Assembly: GCA_963921825.1 (NCBI GenBank)
Contig: OY997589.1
Span: 86,102,523-86,166,522, forward strand
Direction of reading: 5' to 3'
From: Erodium maritimum
Lineage: Eukaryota; Streptophyta; Magnoliopsida; Geraniales; Geraniaceae
Length of the DNA: 64,000 nt
The notes under the pieces: model-generated
The model's input: only the letters and a program-made list of their open reading frames with translations
Databases searched by the model: none
What the model was told of the DNA's origin: nothing
Position numbers and translations under genes: made by a program
In this document: piece by piece, positions 1 through 11,602 of the stretch
Numbering within the stretch: the stretch's first letter is position 1
Layout: each line of letters opens with the position of its first letter

Positions 1-18
1 TAGAGTGGGTTTTGGAAG

Positions 19-429
19 GTTTGAACTCAGATCCCTTGAAATGTGAAGGTCTGGATCTTAATCTTTGTTCTCAACAAAGGAGTTTTACTCAGAGAGAGTG
101 CCTTAATTGATGTTTTATATATTTCTTATGAGTGAAGCTCATTGCAGTAGTGGGGTGGAGTAATTTTGGGAACTTTGATTTCTAATTTTGTAGCATGCTT
201 GGCTCTCTGGTTTGTGTTTTGGATAGGTTTGAACTCAGATCCCTTGAATGTGAAGGTCTGGGTCTTAATCTTTATTCTCAACAGAGGGATTTTACTCAGA
301 AAGAGTGTCATAAGTGATGTTTTCTATATTTCTTATGAGTGAAGCTCAATACACTAGTGGAGTGATTTTGGAAACTTTTGATTTCTAATTTTGTAGCGTG
401 CTTGGCTCTCTGGTTTGTATTTTGGATAG
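19..429. repeat. Tandem duplication inside the HIPP intron, unit 203-208 bp
   Basis: Two head-to-tail copies (19-226 and 227-429) of the 3' part of an intron. Both begin GTTTGAACTCAGATCCCTTG and both end in the same pyrimidine-poor acceptor context, TTTTGGATAG. The bases just before copy 1 (TTTTGGAAG) look like the end of a further copy, so the array probably runs past the window edge. The real acceptor is the last one, at 428-429, because only that one is followed by HIPP coding sequence. The acceptor at 225-226 is therefore a decoy. Confidence 0.85.
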
Positions 430-1700
430 GTGTTTACCAAGTGAGCATAGATTCGGAACAGCAGAGAGTGACAGTTTCTGGGACTGTAGATTCTGAGACT
501 TTGATCAAGAAGCTGGTCAGAGCTGGGAAGCATGCTGAGCTCTGGCCCCAGAAGGGCAATCAAAACCAGAACCCGCAGCAGAACCAGAAGCAAAAGAACA
601 ATGGTGCCAAAGATGACAAGAGCAAGAACAACGGTAACAACAACAACAATGGCCAAAAGCAGCAGCAAGGGCAGGGGCAAGGATTGATGAAGGGTATTGA
701 GGCGTTGAAGAACCAACATAAGTTCCCGGCGTTCCCATCGGAAGATATCGATGATGACTGTTTCGATGAAGAAGATGACGAGGATGATGAATTCGATGAG
801 GAAGATGAGTTGCAGTTTCTGAGGGACAAGGCCAGTCAGCTGGGTATTCTGAGGCAGCAGCAGCAATTGCAGCAACAACATCACCAGCAGCAGCAAGCCA
901 TTGCTGCAAACAATGCAAAGAAAAATGCTGCTGCTGCAGCAGCAGCGGCTGCTGGTGCCAACAATGGAAAGATGAACAACAATGCCGGGAACACGAATGC
1001 AGGAGGAAAGAAAGGGAACAATCCGGGCGCCAAAGGGAATAATAACCCCAATGATCAGAAAGCCATGCCTGCTATGAAAATGAACAATGCCAAGGCGGGC
1101 GGTGGGGGCGCTACTGGAGAACCCGGCGGTGGCAAGAGAGGAAACGACATGAACCATATGATGAGTCAGGCTGGTTTCCCTAGAAACCTTGTTGGAGCTG
1201 GTCAGGGTGGCAACAACAACCACCACCCTCTTGGAGGGGGGTTTCCAGTGAACAATGCAGGACTCCCCGCGGGAGGAGGGTTCCCGAATGGTCAAGTTAC
1301 TCCATCCATGTTGATGAACATGAACGGGTATCATCCCCAAAACATGATCCCTAATCAAGCTGCAATGATGCATCAACAACAACAACAAGCCCAGATGATG
1401 CAGAGGCAGCAGCAACAAGCTATGATGCAGCAGCAACAACAAGCCCAGTTGATGCAAAGGCAGCAGCAGCAGCAGCAGCAACAAGCAATGATGCAGCAGC
1501 AACAAGAAGCCCAGATGATGTATCAGCAGGGGACTCCATACATGCCACCAAACACTGGTTATTACTATTACAACAACAATTACTACCCAGCACCACTACC
1601 ACCATATCCTCCCCACTACACTGAAGCTGCTCCTGATCACACCCACAACTCCACACACATGTTCAGTGATGACAACACCAGCAGCTGTTCAGTCATGTAA
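430..1700 (+). CDS. Heavy-metal-associated isoprenylated plant protein (HIPP), last exon, 5' partial
   Basis: The exon starts at the intron acceptor (428-429) and opens with VYQVSIDSEQQRVTVSGTVD, the second half of a ferredoxin-like HMA metal-binding fold; the CxxC metal site would be in an exon left of the window. An Asn/Gln/Lys-rich region follows. Next comes an Asp/Glu-rich patch encoded near 740-815, then Gln runs, an Ala run (about 925-955), Gly/Asn-rich sequence and long Met/Gln runs near 1370-1520. The tail is Tyr/Pro-rich and ends in CSVM, a CaaX prenylation box, as expected for membrane-tethered HIPPs. HMA followed by a long low-complexity linker and CaaX is the family architecture. 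The upstream ATG at 378 lies in the intron and is not the true start. Family role: metal binding or chaperoning at membranes. Substrate not determinable here. Confidence 0.9.
1380..1515 (+). repeat. CAG/CAA codon tracts encoding poly-Gln/Met
   Basis: Mixed CAG and CAA triplets with interspersed ATG give Gln-rich runs inside the HIPP exon. A second, shorter set lies at 855-900, next to GCT/GCA triplets that give poly-Ala. Mixed codons slow slippage, but length polymorphism is expected. Confidence 0.8.
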
Positions 1701-3340
1701 ACAGAATTGTATTGCAAGTCCTACTTAGTATTATGTTGGGAAAAAAAAAGGATTGTGCTCTCCCTTGTTTAGTGGGGGGCTCTAGTGGGTTTAATTTTGG
1801 ACAAAAATCCTGTTATATCTTATTCTTGTAGTAATGTTTAAGGTTGGTATGGGATGTCTGAAATTATATATATAAAAAAGAACCCTCAAGTCTTCTTATC
1901 TGTGTGTTATGTAGAGTAGAGGTGTGTTGTTAAGACTTGAAGAGATTCGAATTTAATATAGATTTCTCCATGACTGGTATGGTATTGGTATGTCACAGAT
2001 TCACAGTACTTTGTGAGTGAGTATTTTATTACAAGTTGGGTTTAGGGTTTGGTTTACGAAGCACATGGTCAACTCTATGGGTATTTTGATATAAGTTTAT
2101 TGAGTGGCAGACAGTGGGGCTTTGGTGAGTGTGTGGTGTGCAGAGAGAGAGAATGATGACACTGTGCAGAGGAGAGATGGCAACAGAAGAGAGCGGGTTT
2201 GGGGTTGGGTTGACAATGTGTGTCATGTTGGTACAGTGTTTGCACGTGTCTTTCACGTGCTTTCGTGTTCAATGATGTCACCTGGTACAGGACACAACGG
2301 CTTCTTTACCAAAACGCACACCACCCCAACCCTAGAACTTTGATGCTCCAGTCCTACCTCGCTTTCAACTTTCACGCTTCTTGTCTTCAACCTCTAACGA
2401 GTTTCTCGAAGTTGCCACTGGGGAAAACTCGGAATTACAAATTCAACCACGCTCCACTCGGGAGAAAAGTATTGTGGTTCGCTTCACATGATAAATCTTG
2501 TCTTTAACATCGTTAGTAACGGACGTACGGTACATCAAATTAAATTTCTATCTAGTCTAGTTTAAAAAGATCAAGATATTGACTTGCACTAAATTAAAAG
2601 TTCATAACATCTGAGAAAAGGTAAGAGGTGGGGGAATTCATCGTCTTTTTGGGTCGACAATTAAGGAAAAAGAGAATCGTATAGCTATGCACGGAGATTT
2701 CACCTTGGTGATTTGGTATCATCAAAGATTTCTACATTAAATGTGTTTCGTCAAAGATTAAGTCATTTCCCAAACTAACCACAATAAAAAAACGTAACCT
2801 ATTTTTTTTAAATCTAAAAATTATATGGCTCGCTCCTTGGACACACAGTCATCTTAGTGTGTCGTGTTTGAGAAACCCGACTCATTATAGCATGACTCTA
2901 GTGTGCCCAGCTCGAAGGCGGATATGAAAACACCGTTCACTTGCACTTCGTGGAGGATTCACCAGATTTTTTCCTCTCATCGGAACCGTTTAAGTTTTTT
3001 TTTTAATTGTAATCATAATTATTATATTAAAATAAGATAAAATTTCTACCCAAAGCGGGATAACCAAAAATTAGTAAACCTATATAATTTTGTTAAATTT
3101 TATAATAATTCTTGTAAATTTGTTTTAAATTTTTATTCCAAGTAATTTATAACTTTGATGATTTATGTAATTAATTTGGGCTATTAATCAAGCAAGTGCT
3201 ATTTGTACTTTGAGAGATTTACATATAATGTGGCCAATTGAAATGGAGAAACTAAACATTCAATTACCCGGAATTATCCTTCTTCTTTTTCTCTCTCTAT
3301 AATTTTAGGAGCTCGTTATTGTTGTAGCCTCACCCTGTCG
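1701..3340. other. HIPP 3' UTR and AT-rich intergenic DNA
   Basis: The first 150-300 bases after the HIPP stop are T-rich and read like a 3' UTR, although no exact AATAAA was found. The rest is AT-rich spacer with no reading frame I can support and no recognised repeat. Confidence 0.5.
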
Positions 3341-4980
3341 TCGTCGTCGACTTTCATGGTTGCCCGTGGCCTCCTCCTCCCCCTCTTCTACTTGTCCTCC
3401 CCCTTCCTTTGCTATCTCGTGGTTGTTATCTTCATCGTGCCATCGAAAAGCACGACGCCATCACAGAGTGCGGCCGACCGCTCTCTTCCCCGCCTTTCCA
3501 TATCCTCCCCTTCTATCTCCGCCACCCCACTGACTGGAGTTTGTCTCGCAACAGCAAAGGGAATTTCGTTGGCGTGCATCCCCAGCAACCATCCCCTAAC
3601 CAAAACTAGCCTCTTGCCGCTACGCGCGGTCGTACCCACTTACATCATTTGTACCCATCCGATCGAGTTACCCGATCGAGCCTCTCCGTCATACTCTTCC
3701 TCCGACCAGACTGTCAGATATGTTCCCATCATCCGTCGGAGTTCCGCGGTCCAAGCCGCTTAGTTGTGCTCCTACTTACCGTGCTCACCCGACCAATATC
3801 GTGTCCTCGCCCCAAGCTGATCAAATCTATACCCGTCGGTGCCGCGCACCTATCCCTCGCTCCGATCCCAACCCCTCAGATCGAAGGTTGGACGCAGGGC
3901 ATGTAACTCATGCTCATCGTTGTTTTTATCATTATTTGTATTTTTATTGGGTTTTTGTTTGTCCTATCTATCAGAATTTTGGATCTCCGATAGCTGTGGT
4001 TACTGTCTATGGTGGCGTGTCCGGTCGTGTCTCTCTACGGTAAATTTTTTGGGAGAGTCGATACGAAAGACCGACATAGTAGTAGTTGTTTATTTGGCGT
4101 TCTGTCGCTTTTTTTGAGAACTATTCATTTTGTTGGTTGTTTTTCGGGTTCTCCAAAACAACCGCTGAATACAACACTTATATTGTTAAGCGTATGTTGT
4201 TCGATCGGTAAGACTAATAAATTTATTAAAGAATATTTTCTTTCAAAAAATAGCCGAAATTATTAGTTAAACATGGACTAATTGGTATTTAATATTAATA
4301 CTATTATACTAGAGATGCTCTAACAGTTATCTAACTAAAAAGAAAGCCAATAAAAACGTTAGAATAGACTAAAAAGTCTATGATCAAAACTATCTTAAAA
4401 AGATAACTTGTAAAATACTACACAACAGAGAAGCGAAGCACTGCCCAAGGCATTAAAGTTAATTTTGGCCCATCATTCTGTCTGGATTATGTTTTCTTGA
4501 AAGAAGATTTTGAATCTCTTGCTTTGTGGACTTTCAGGAAGGAGACACAACTCTTTAATCACACCACTTGCTCAATAACTATCAGAATCTGGACCCATTA
4601 CTCATTTTCATGTTTCAGGCACCACTGGGTCAATTTTTTTACAAAACCCATAAAAAGTAGTGTGACTCATATATCTGATTAAGCTAAACTAACCAGAAAT
4701 CTGACCGCCAGGCCTTAGTCTAAAACTTGAACTGAACCATGCTAGTTTTCAATGAAACGTACATCATAAACAACATCATTTGTTTATGAACAGGGAAATT
4801 GGAATTATTGTTGAAAGTAAATTCAAAAGTTCGAATTAAAAGATGGAGAGGTTTGCTTTTGTTATCAAGTTGGGTGTTTTATTCACGTTTCTTAGTTGTA
4901 AGCAAAAGTGGTCTCAGGTTGGTTAGTCGATCGGTTAGAATACTTACAACGCAGCGACACGTAACACGACATGCATTTTA
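3341..4980. other. Unassigned spacer, C/T-rich then AT-rich
   Basis: 3350-3900 is a Pro/Ser-coding C/T-rich stretch of the kind seen at the 5' end of plant LINE-derived repeats, but no domain is visible. 4000-4980 is AT-rich; GAGATGCTCTAA near 4311 resembles the terminus of a PIF/Harbinger-type MITE. No gene is supported. Confidence 0.35.
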
Positions 4981-5336
4981 GCAGTTTGGCGCCGCAAGTT
5001 GTGAGCTGTGGACGCGTTTCTTGCGGCGTCGAGCCGTTAAATCGTAGTTCAGTTTCGCGGTGTGCGACCTATGAACCGTTATAACGGTTCGCTTGTTTGC
5101 GCATTGCGAGCCGACAAACCACCACCCCCCACGAGTCCCCTTCGGTTGAAAAAAAGGCTGATCGTTGGGTAACGGTCGGTAACGGCTATTCTTTAACTAA
5201 AAATATCAAATTTTAACCTAAAACAACCCAAATTTTCATGTGTAAATACACCTCTTCTCTCATTTAACAAACCACCAATATTCTCTCAACTTTCTCTCCC
5301 AAAAACTATAATTTCCCTCACAAATACCGGTTCAAA

Positions 5337-6135
5337 ATGTCTGACGACGAGTTGGAAGCCAACATGCGGTCAGTCAAAGAACGACTCCGACGAAGGATGT
5401 ACAAAATGATAGAGAGAGCAGTGCCAAAGATTAACTAGGAAAGAATCGAACGGGGGAACCTTCCCGGCGAGAGATTAACAATGGTCGTCTCAAAGCCAAC
5501 GACCGACTGATGCAAGATTATTTTGTCGAGCACTCCACGTATGGGCCCGAAATGTTTAGGCACTGATTCCATACGGGTCGACCACTTTTTCAACGGGTGA
5601 TGGAGAAGATAACGAAGCATGACGATTACTTCGTCTTTGAGCGGGACGCTGTCGGACGGTTGGGCTTATCAACGCACCTAAAGTGCACCGTCACGATACA
5701 AATGCTTGTGTATGGGTGCTCGACCGATTCGTTAGACGAATCACTACGATTGGGGTAAGTACCATACTCGAATGTGTTCGTCGTTTTTGTGCGGCCGTTG
5801 TGCAGGTATTCAGGCCTGTGTATAGCCGTAAACCAAAACCGGAAGACTTGACCCGATTACTCAAATCGGGGTACAACTGAGGGTTTCCGACATGATTGAG
5901 AGTCTTGAATACATGCATTGGAAGTGAAAGAATTGTCCAACCGCATTGTAAGGAACCTATGACATGGGAGATCACCACGGGGAACCAACGGTTATGCTGG
6001 AAGCTGTAGCGTCCCGTGATTTGTGGATTTGGCATGAGTTTTTCGGGATGGCTGGTTCGAATAGGTCAGATGGGCCAACGATCACTGGAGCGCCCAATAT
6101 CTTGGAATCGAACCCCACCTATGTTTTCAAAAGAA
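5337..6135 (+). pseudogene. PIF/Harbinger transposase relic (Plant_tran, HARBI1-like)
   Basis: The reading starts at an ATG (5337) encoding MSDDELEANMRSVKERL and soon hits a stop. Further on the frames carry family signatures in order: DYFVEHSTYGPEMF near 5517, LSTHLKCTVTIQMLVYG near 5665, STILECVRRFCAAVVQVF near 5760 (other frame), EYMHW near 5908 and GEPTVMLEAVASRDLWIWHE near 5978. This is the Plant_tran DDE nuclease of plant Harbinger elements. It has at least three in-frame stops and two frame changes. The aspartate normally just before the CMHW-like motif is Glu here, so it would be catalytically dead. The C-terminal part is missing after about 6135. The leader before the ATG (CTCTCAACTTTCTCTC and flanks) resembles the leader at 37440-37530. 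Confidence 0.8.
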
Positions 6136-7010
6136 GCCAATAGACAAAGACATCCCGACGTAGGCCGACACTTAACAAATAGACGAGACGCTGACCGACA
6201 AACAAACGGGAGGGGAGAAAACCAAATAAGGATTCAAATCTCAGGAGAAACAGCGACACCACAGGGATAAAGAAACAGTAAAAGGACAAAAGGAGTTTCA
6301 CCTCGTAGAACACCTGAGCGTACATCGACCAGAGCAGTACACCACCTGACATACCACAACCAACGAACTTCACCTTAACGAGTTGTAGGTCGAAGCACCT
6401 CAAAACAGGTCTCACAAGCCTCCGATGAGACCAGATCCAACCAACAATCCGAAAGAGAGCAGGAAAGGGCAGATCGGCCAACACCGAGAACTGCCTAAGC
6501 TCCACTTCCGACCATCACAAGCGGTGGAACGAGTAAGGGTGACCACGACAAAACTACGACCTCGAAACACGGTGACCCTGTCTGCTCCAACCGGAAGAAC
6601 ACACATGTAACCCCGCGCGGGAAACGAAGGAGAGGCGAACTGACCAGAGCAAGGCCGGATCGGAAAACGAAGATTCATATCTGAGGACCAGAGAAGAAAA
6701 GAAAGAAACGCAGAGAGAAAAAAGAGATGAAAGGGGTTCACTTGCGGCTCCCATGATTGAAGTCACAGGAACCGCCAACGACGACAATTGAACAGAGGGG
6801 TTAGGGTTTGAGGAGTATATGTGCTAAATGCAGAATCCACTTAGAGTTGCTGATCACGTTGTTTATATTTATTATGTAACCATACTGAAAGCTTTCAGTA
6901 TAAGATATGCTAAGTTGTCGGAACGACGTACTCCGAAGCACAATAAAAAGGATCGAATTTCATAGCTAATAAATTTCTTTTTGGAGAAGAGTAGTATATG
7001 AGTAGTAGTA
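6136..7010. other. Unassigned repeat-like DNA
   Basis: Purine-rich on the plus strand. On the minus strand it reads as a Ser/Phe/Arg-rich stretch resembling the 5' halves of the L1-like elements at 7023-8385 and 38000-39500. No tail or target duplication was found. I support no gene here. Confidence 0.3.
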
Positions 7011-7022
7011 GAAGAAGGGTGG

Positions 7023-8385
7023 ATTTTTTTTGATCAACAATTTTTTTTATATAAAACCTCAACCTTAAAGATTAAGGAAGAGGCAAGGACAATATCCTCA
7101 AACAAGCATTACAAACAAGAGCATCGTACTACGACCTCTGAACAAACCCAATAGGGTGAAGACAACATTACAGATGGTCTCAAAACCAGGTTTACCAACC
7201 ATGAAGCAACAAGAGAACTAACCCCGGCCAACAAGGGCAAAACAGATGAAACAGAACAGAACTAACCAGAACAGATTAACACAACAAAATCAACCTAAAC
7301 AAAACAATAAACAGATCTAAAAACCCTGATTTTACCAACTTGAAACCTTGGAAACCGAAACACCAAGAAAAACAAGAAACGGCAGACCAACAGAGACACC
7401 CCCACACCTAGAAATGCCGCCAGCAAAACTCCATACCTCCAAAACCGATAGACCCAAAAAACCCCTCCAGACCTTAACTCGAACCTGACTAAATCTTCAA
7501 ATAGGGCACAAAGCCGACTCTCACGGCGGCCAACACCGCGAAACCATGAGTTCCAACCACCATTTGTGGATGAGGAGGGGAAGAATTTAGCAGGACGAGG
7601 TGAAGGGAGAAGAAGGGTTACCCGAATCTAAGGTGACAGTGCCCACGAACGCTGCCAAGGAGTCAGAGACCCAGCCATGGAATCCCAAACTATGCACCAC
7701 GCACATAGCCGCTACCAATCAACACATGGTTGAAAGACGTCCCACATCAGTTTGAGAAGAGACGCTCTAGGGCTGAAAGAACCTCGCTGCGAGCTGCCGA
7801 ACCACCAGAGTAGATCTAAGAGCAAAACGAAAGGCGACAGCCCTGAAACGCGACAATCCTCCCAAGAGTGGACGGGGAAAGTTGTCCCACACGAAACCGG
7901 ACACAACGCCACAAGGGGCGGAGGTAGAGTCCCCAAAACCCCAGCTCCACAAGTCTCTTTCCACCGGCCCAAAAAATCGACCCCAAGCCACATTGGAGGG
8001 CGCCAAGGAATGGCAACTGGGGACAACACCACCAGGAGCGAGAGGAGATCAGATATGAAAGAGATCCAGATCTGACGCGCCGGCAAGGGACTCCGGAGCA
8101 CCTCAAGCAGCATCCACCGGCAACCCAAAAAGCAGTGTTCCCCGATGTTGAAAAGAGGTCAGATCTGAGTCCTAATGACTAGATCCAAGTAGAGAAGAGA
8201 TAAATGAACCAGAGAGAACAAAAAAAAAGAGGGGCGAAAGAGAAAAGAAAAGCAAAGGAAGAGGTAGGGGAAAAGGGAGAGGTGGGAAAGGAAGGACACG
8301 CGCGACTAGCCACCGGTGTCTTCACCAGCCAAAGGCCAGCGAGAACACCGGAGGCATAACGAAGAGAAAAGAAAGAGACGAAGCG
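7023..8385 (-). mobile_element. Non-autonomous L1-like retroelement, about 1.36 kb
   Basis: Minus-strand element. Its 3' end is the A-rich tail read as a T run at 7024-7031, then GATCAACAATTTTTTTT. Perfect 12-bp direct repeats GAAGAAGGGTGG flank it at 7011-7022 and 8386-8397, which is the hallmark of target-primed retrotransposition. The body has no reverse transcriptase, only scrambled Arg/Ser/Pro-rich frames, so it depended on another element. The 3' terminus resembles those at about 37990 (minus), 49780 (plus) and 55930 (plus). Confidence 0.6.
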
Positions 8386-8734
8386 GAAGAAGGGTGGGGT
8401 TTAAATAGAAAAAAAGGTACAAAAGGTAGACTCGGCACGACCATGTGTCGTCACCGTATTGATACCCAACGTTCAGTGCGGCTTCCTACGCGGTCACCTG
8501 TCAAAGATGCTGCAACGATCGGTCGAAGAACGCGGCGGTAAGGTTAATGCCACATGAAAAACATCACGTGTTTCCGCCACTAAAAATGTCGGTTCCGAGA
8601 GGTTTACAAAACACCGTTATTTCGTCGCCGACTACGGATTGCTCTAATTCATATTAAATAACAATCTAACGAGTAATTTGATCAAATGTGTAAAGACCCA
8701 TACTTGTTATTAGGTTGAACTTCAATAATTAATA

Positions 8735-9235
8735 GAGGTTACTCCATGTCCTAATGTCGTACTACACTTAATTGTCAAATCCGCACCCAAACTTCGGAAA
8801 ATTGTCAAATAGTAAGAAATTTCAAAACTGAATTATGAAAAATCAATAAGTATTGTTTAAATTGACTGTTTCCGTGAACAGTGACTCACATGCGTCTCAC
8901 GTGACTCATTTTATAATGGAGTTTTGGCGAGCTGAGGTCATGAAGAGATGAAGTTCGAAGCTCGGACACAAAGAGATAAAGTTCGAAGCTCGGACACAAA
9001 GAGATAAAGTTCGAAGAGCTGAGATGAAGAGATGAAGTTCGGCCAAGTTAATGTACGAAGGAAGAACATATTTGAGGGCAAACTCGACTTTTCACCTGGC
9101 CAAGTTAATGCCCGTTTAAAATTAGAAACAGTTGGCAATTTTAGTTAATTGACCGTTACTACATGACAATTTCAGTTTTATAGGGTTAGGATTTAATAAT
9201 TTTTGAAAGTTGGGCATTAAGACATGGAGTAATCC
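8735..9235. mobile_element. MITE with 9-bp target duplication, copy 1
   Basis: Terminal inverted repeats GAGGTTACTCCATGTCCTAA (left) and GGATTACTCCATGTCTTAA (right, reverse complement) enclose about 500 bp. The 9-bp repeat TAATTAATA flanks it exactly at 8726-8734 and 9236-9244. Inside is a short tandem repeat built on GAAGTTCGAAGCTCGGACAC (8950-9040). A full second copy in opposite orientation lies at 58263-58752. The 9-bp duplication points to mobilisation by a Mutator-like transposase. Confidence 0.85.
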
Positions 9236-9348
9236 TAATTAATATATCAAGTATAAACTGTAATAAGGTTGATTTCAACACTCACAGTGGTTTCCTTTGC
9301 ATATCCTTTGTTTCTAAATGCCTCCAGCCTCCATTGAAGTTTATAGTG

Positions 9349-9798
9349 TGTTAAGGTCCTTGCTAATGGGTCTCGTTATGACACCTTGGTATGACTTCAG
9401 ATCAAGGGTTCGTTGGTACGAATCCTTGTTCTTCTTTTGCCCAATGGTGTAGGGTTATGAGCTCAAGGGTAGGGAACTCAAAGACCTCGGTAGAGAACTA
9501 ATAGATAGTTAATTAATTCTCAATGCTTTATTCATAGATCTCTTATGGTTTATATAGCCATAGAGTTTTCCCAATCCTAATGCAACATTAATTGAAAGCT
9601 ACCCAAGTTTCCAAATCCTAATACAATTATAAATTGAAAGCTACCCAAGTTTCCAAATCCTAATACAATTATAACTAAAGGCAATAATAACAAAAAAGGA
9701 AATTTTCTAATCCTGTACCGACTTCACCACTGCCTTGATCGGCACGACTTTTCCTCTTGTAAACCAACCCTTTGAACCGGCCCACATGGCCCATAACA
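9349..9798 (-). repeat. 3' LTR of the gypsy element
   Basis: Starts TGTTAAGG and ends CCATAACA, the canonical TG...CA. It contains a 42-bp tandem duplication (TTGAAAGCTACCCAAGTTTC unit, twice) that the other LTR shares, so the duplication predates this insertion. Confidence 0.95.
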
Positions 9799-11090
9799 TC
9801 ACTCCCCCCATCCAAATAGCGCTTGACCTCAAGCGCAAAGGAAGGAAATGACTCCATCATCTCGTGTGCAAGCTCCCACGAAGCCTCGGCAGGTGATTTG
9901 GTCGACCAATGAATCAAGACTTCGGGCTGCCCTTCCTTCGTGCGAACATCTAATACAGCAAGCGGGACCGGCGGGGCGACAAGAACCTCCGGTGGTGGAA
10001 GAAGCGGTACTGCCGTAGCATCCCCGACAAACAATCGTAAACACGATACATGAAAAACTGGATGAATGCGCGACTCGGCTGGAAGGGCCAGCTTGTATGC
10101 TACGGAGCCAATACGTTCAATCACCCGAAACGGGCCATAAAACCGCGGGCTCAGCTTCCTCCCGCTGCGAGGTGCCACCGTCTTCTGTCGGTAAGGCTGC
10201 AACCTCAGGAGAACCAATGCTCCCACGTCGAATGAGACATCCCGATGGCCCTTATCGTAGCGATCCTTCATAGCTTGTTGAGCCCGGAGGAGCTGGAGCC
10301 GAAGGGCCTGCAATTTCTCGTCCCTCTCCTGCAGCTCCCGATCCACGGCCTCTACCTTGGCTGCGCCCGGCGTATAATCCAACAGCCGAGGTGGCTTCCG
10401 GCCATAAACCACCTCAAAAGGCGTGGAACGGATAGTGGAATGAAAACTGGTGTTATAACAGTATTCCGCCCACGCCACCCAGCGAGTCCAGTGCCTCGGA
10501 TTCTCGGCCACAAAGCAGCGGAGGTACATTTGCAAAGTTTTGTTCACCGCCTCTGTCTGTCCATCGCTCTGAGGATGATACGCCGAACTCATATGTAGTG
10601 AGGACCCGCTCAAGCGGAATAACTCCCGCCAAAAAGCACTCGTAAATGCCTTATCCCTGTCGCTCACAGTTGTCTCGGGAATACCGTGCAACCTGACCAC
10701 CGTATCAAAGAAAATCCGGGCCACCGAAGTTGCAGTGTACGGATGAGAAAGAGCCATGAAGTGGCTATATTTAGACAACCTGTCCACCATCACAAAAAGA
10801 ACCGATTTCCCGCCAGAACAGGGCAAAGCGTCAATAAAATCCATACTAATATCAGCCCAAACCTGAGAAGGAACGGGTAATGGCTGGAGGAGGCCCGTCG
10901 GACGTAAGGAGTCCGACTTGTTACGCTGGCAAACATCACAGGCACGCACGAATGCCTGCACCTGGCCTTTCATACCTCGCCAATAGAAATCAGCCGCAAC
11001 TCGGACAAGTGTCTTCTGGTACCCTTCGTGAGCTGTGTTGTGGACGACATCCAAAATAGAGGGTTCAAAGTTGAGTCCCCTGGTAACCAA
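9675..11090 (-). pseudogene. Integrase and chromodomain-like region of the gypsy polyprotein
   Basis: A long open segment in a different frame from the upstream gag-pol. It holds the zinc-binding HHCC module (His pair near 11040, CDVC near 10940). The DDE core is visible as DISMDFID near 10840, VSDRDKAF near 10660 and DGQTEAVNK near 10560. The C-terminal segment near 9850-9960 (VLIHWSTKSPAEASWE) is a chromodomain-type module, which in chromoviruses steers integration to heterochromatin. It runs into the 3' LTR and stops at 9675. A frameshift near 11073 cuts it off from RNase H, so it could not be made as part of a polyprotein. Confidence 0.9.
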
Positions 11091-11602
11091 GCCCTCTGTT
11101 TAAAGAGCACGGCCCCGTCACGTTCCTCCCACAAATTCGAGAGAGCTCCGGAGCGAATCGTAGCAGCCTTCTCTTGGATGACCGGTGAGGACTTGCTCTC
11201 GGTGACCAGCTCATCCCACAAGTGCAGTAATGGGGCGGAGAGAGCCAAGAAGAGGCCGACCTCTTCGTCACGCCGAGAAAGGGCGTCGGCCACCATATTC
11301 TCGCGACCCGAACGATACTAAACTCGAAAATCGAAGCCCATTAGCTTGGACAGCTAGCGCTGCTGCGGAGACGTCGCTACCCTTTGATCGAGCAAATACT
11401 TGAGACTGTAATGGTCCGTCCGAATTAGAAACTACCGACCCCATAAGTAGGGGCGCCAATGGCGGATAGCCTGAGCCAGCCCAATCAACTCCTTTTCATA
11501 TGCCGCTAACTTCGTGTACCTAGCTGCAAATGTCCTGCTAAAAAAAGCAATAGGTCGGTTAGATTGGTGAAGTACCGCGCCAATGCCAGAATCACACGCA
11601 TC
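10970..11602 (-). pseudogene. RNase H and linker region of the gypsy element, with stops
   Basis: Continues the pol frame after a TGA just downstream of the reverse transcriptase ORF. Further in-frame stops occur near 11433, 11355 and 11319. Recognisable pieces are RPIAFFSRTF, RTDHYSLKYLLDQRV and ADALSRR, typical of Ty3/gypsy RNase H and the connection to integrase. Four stops followed by the frameshift near 11073 make it non-functional. Confidence 0.85.

Noticed and set aside
354..1505. Long minus-strand frame (383 aa, Leu-rich) opposite the HIPP exon
   Set aside because: Antisense shadow: CAG/CAA runs read backwards give Leu/Val runs. No domain, and the plus frame is clearly the gene.
3356..3763. 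Small secreted protein (hydrophobic N-terminus then Ser/Pro-rich)
   Set aside because: Other frames of the same stretch are equally open, there is no conserved motif, and the composition matches other C-rich repeat fragments in the window.
10245..11321. Plus-strand frames within the gypsy element
   Set aside because: Antisense to integrase and RNase H, which carry clear family motifs on the minus strand.
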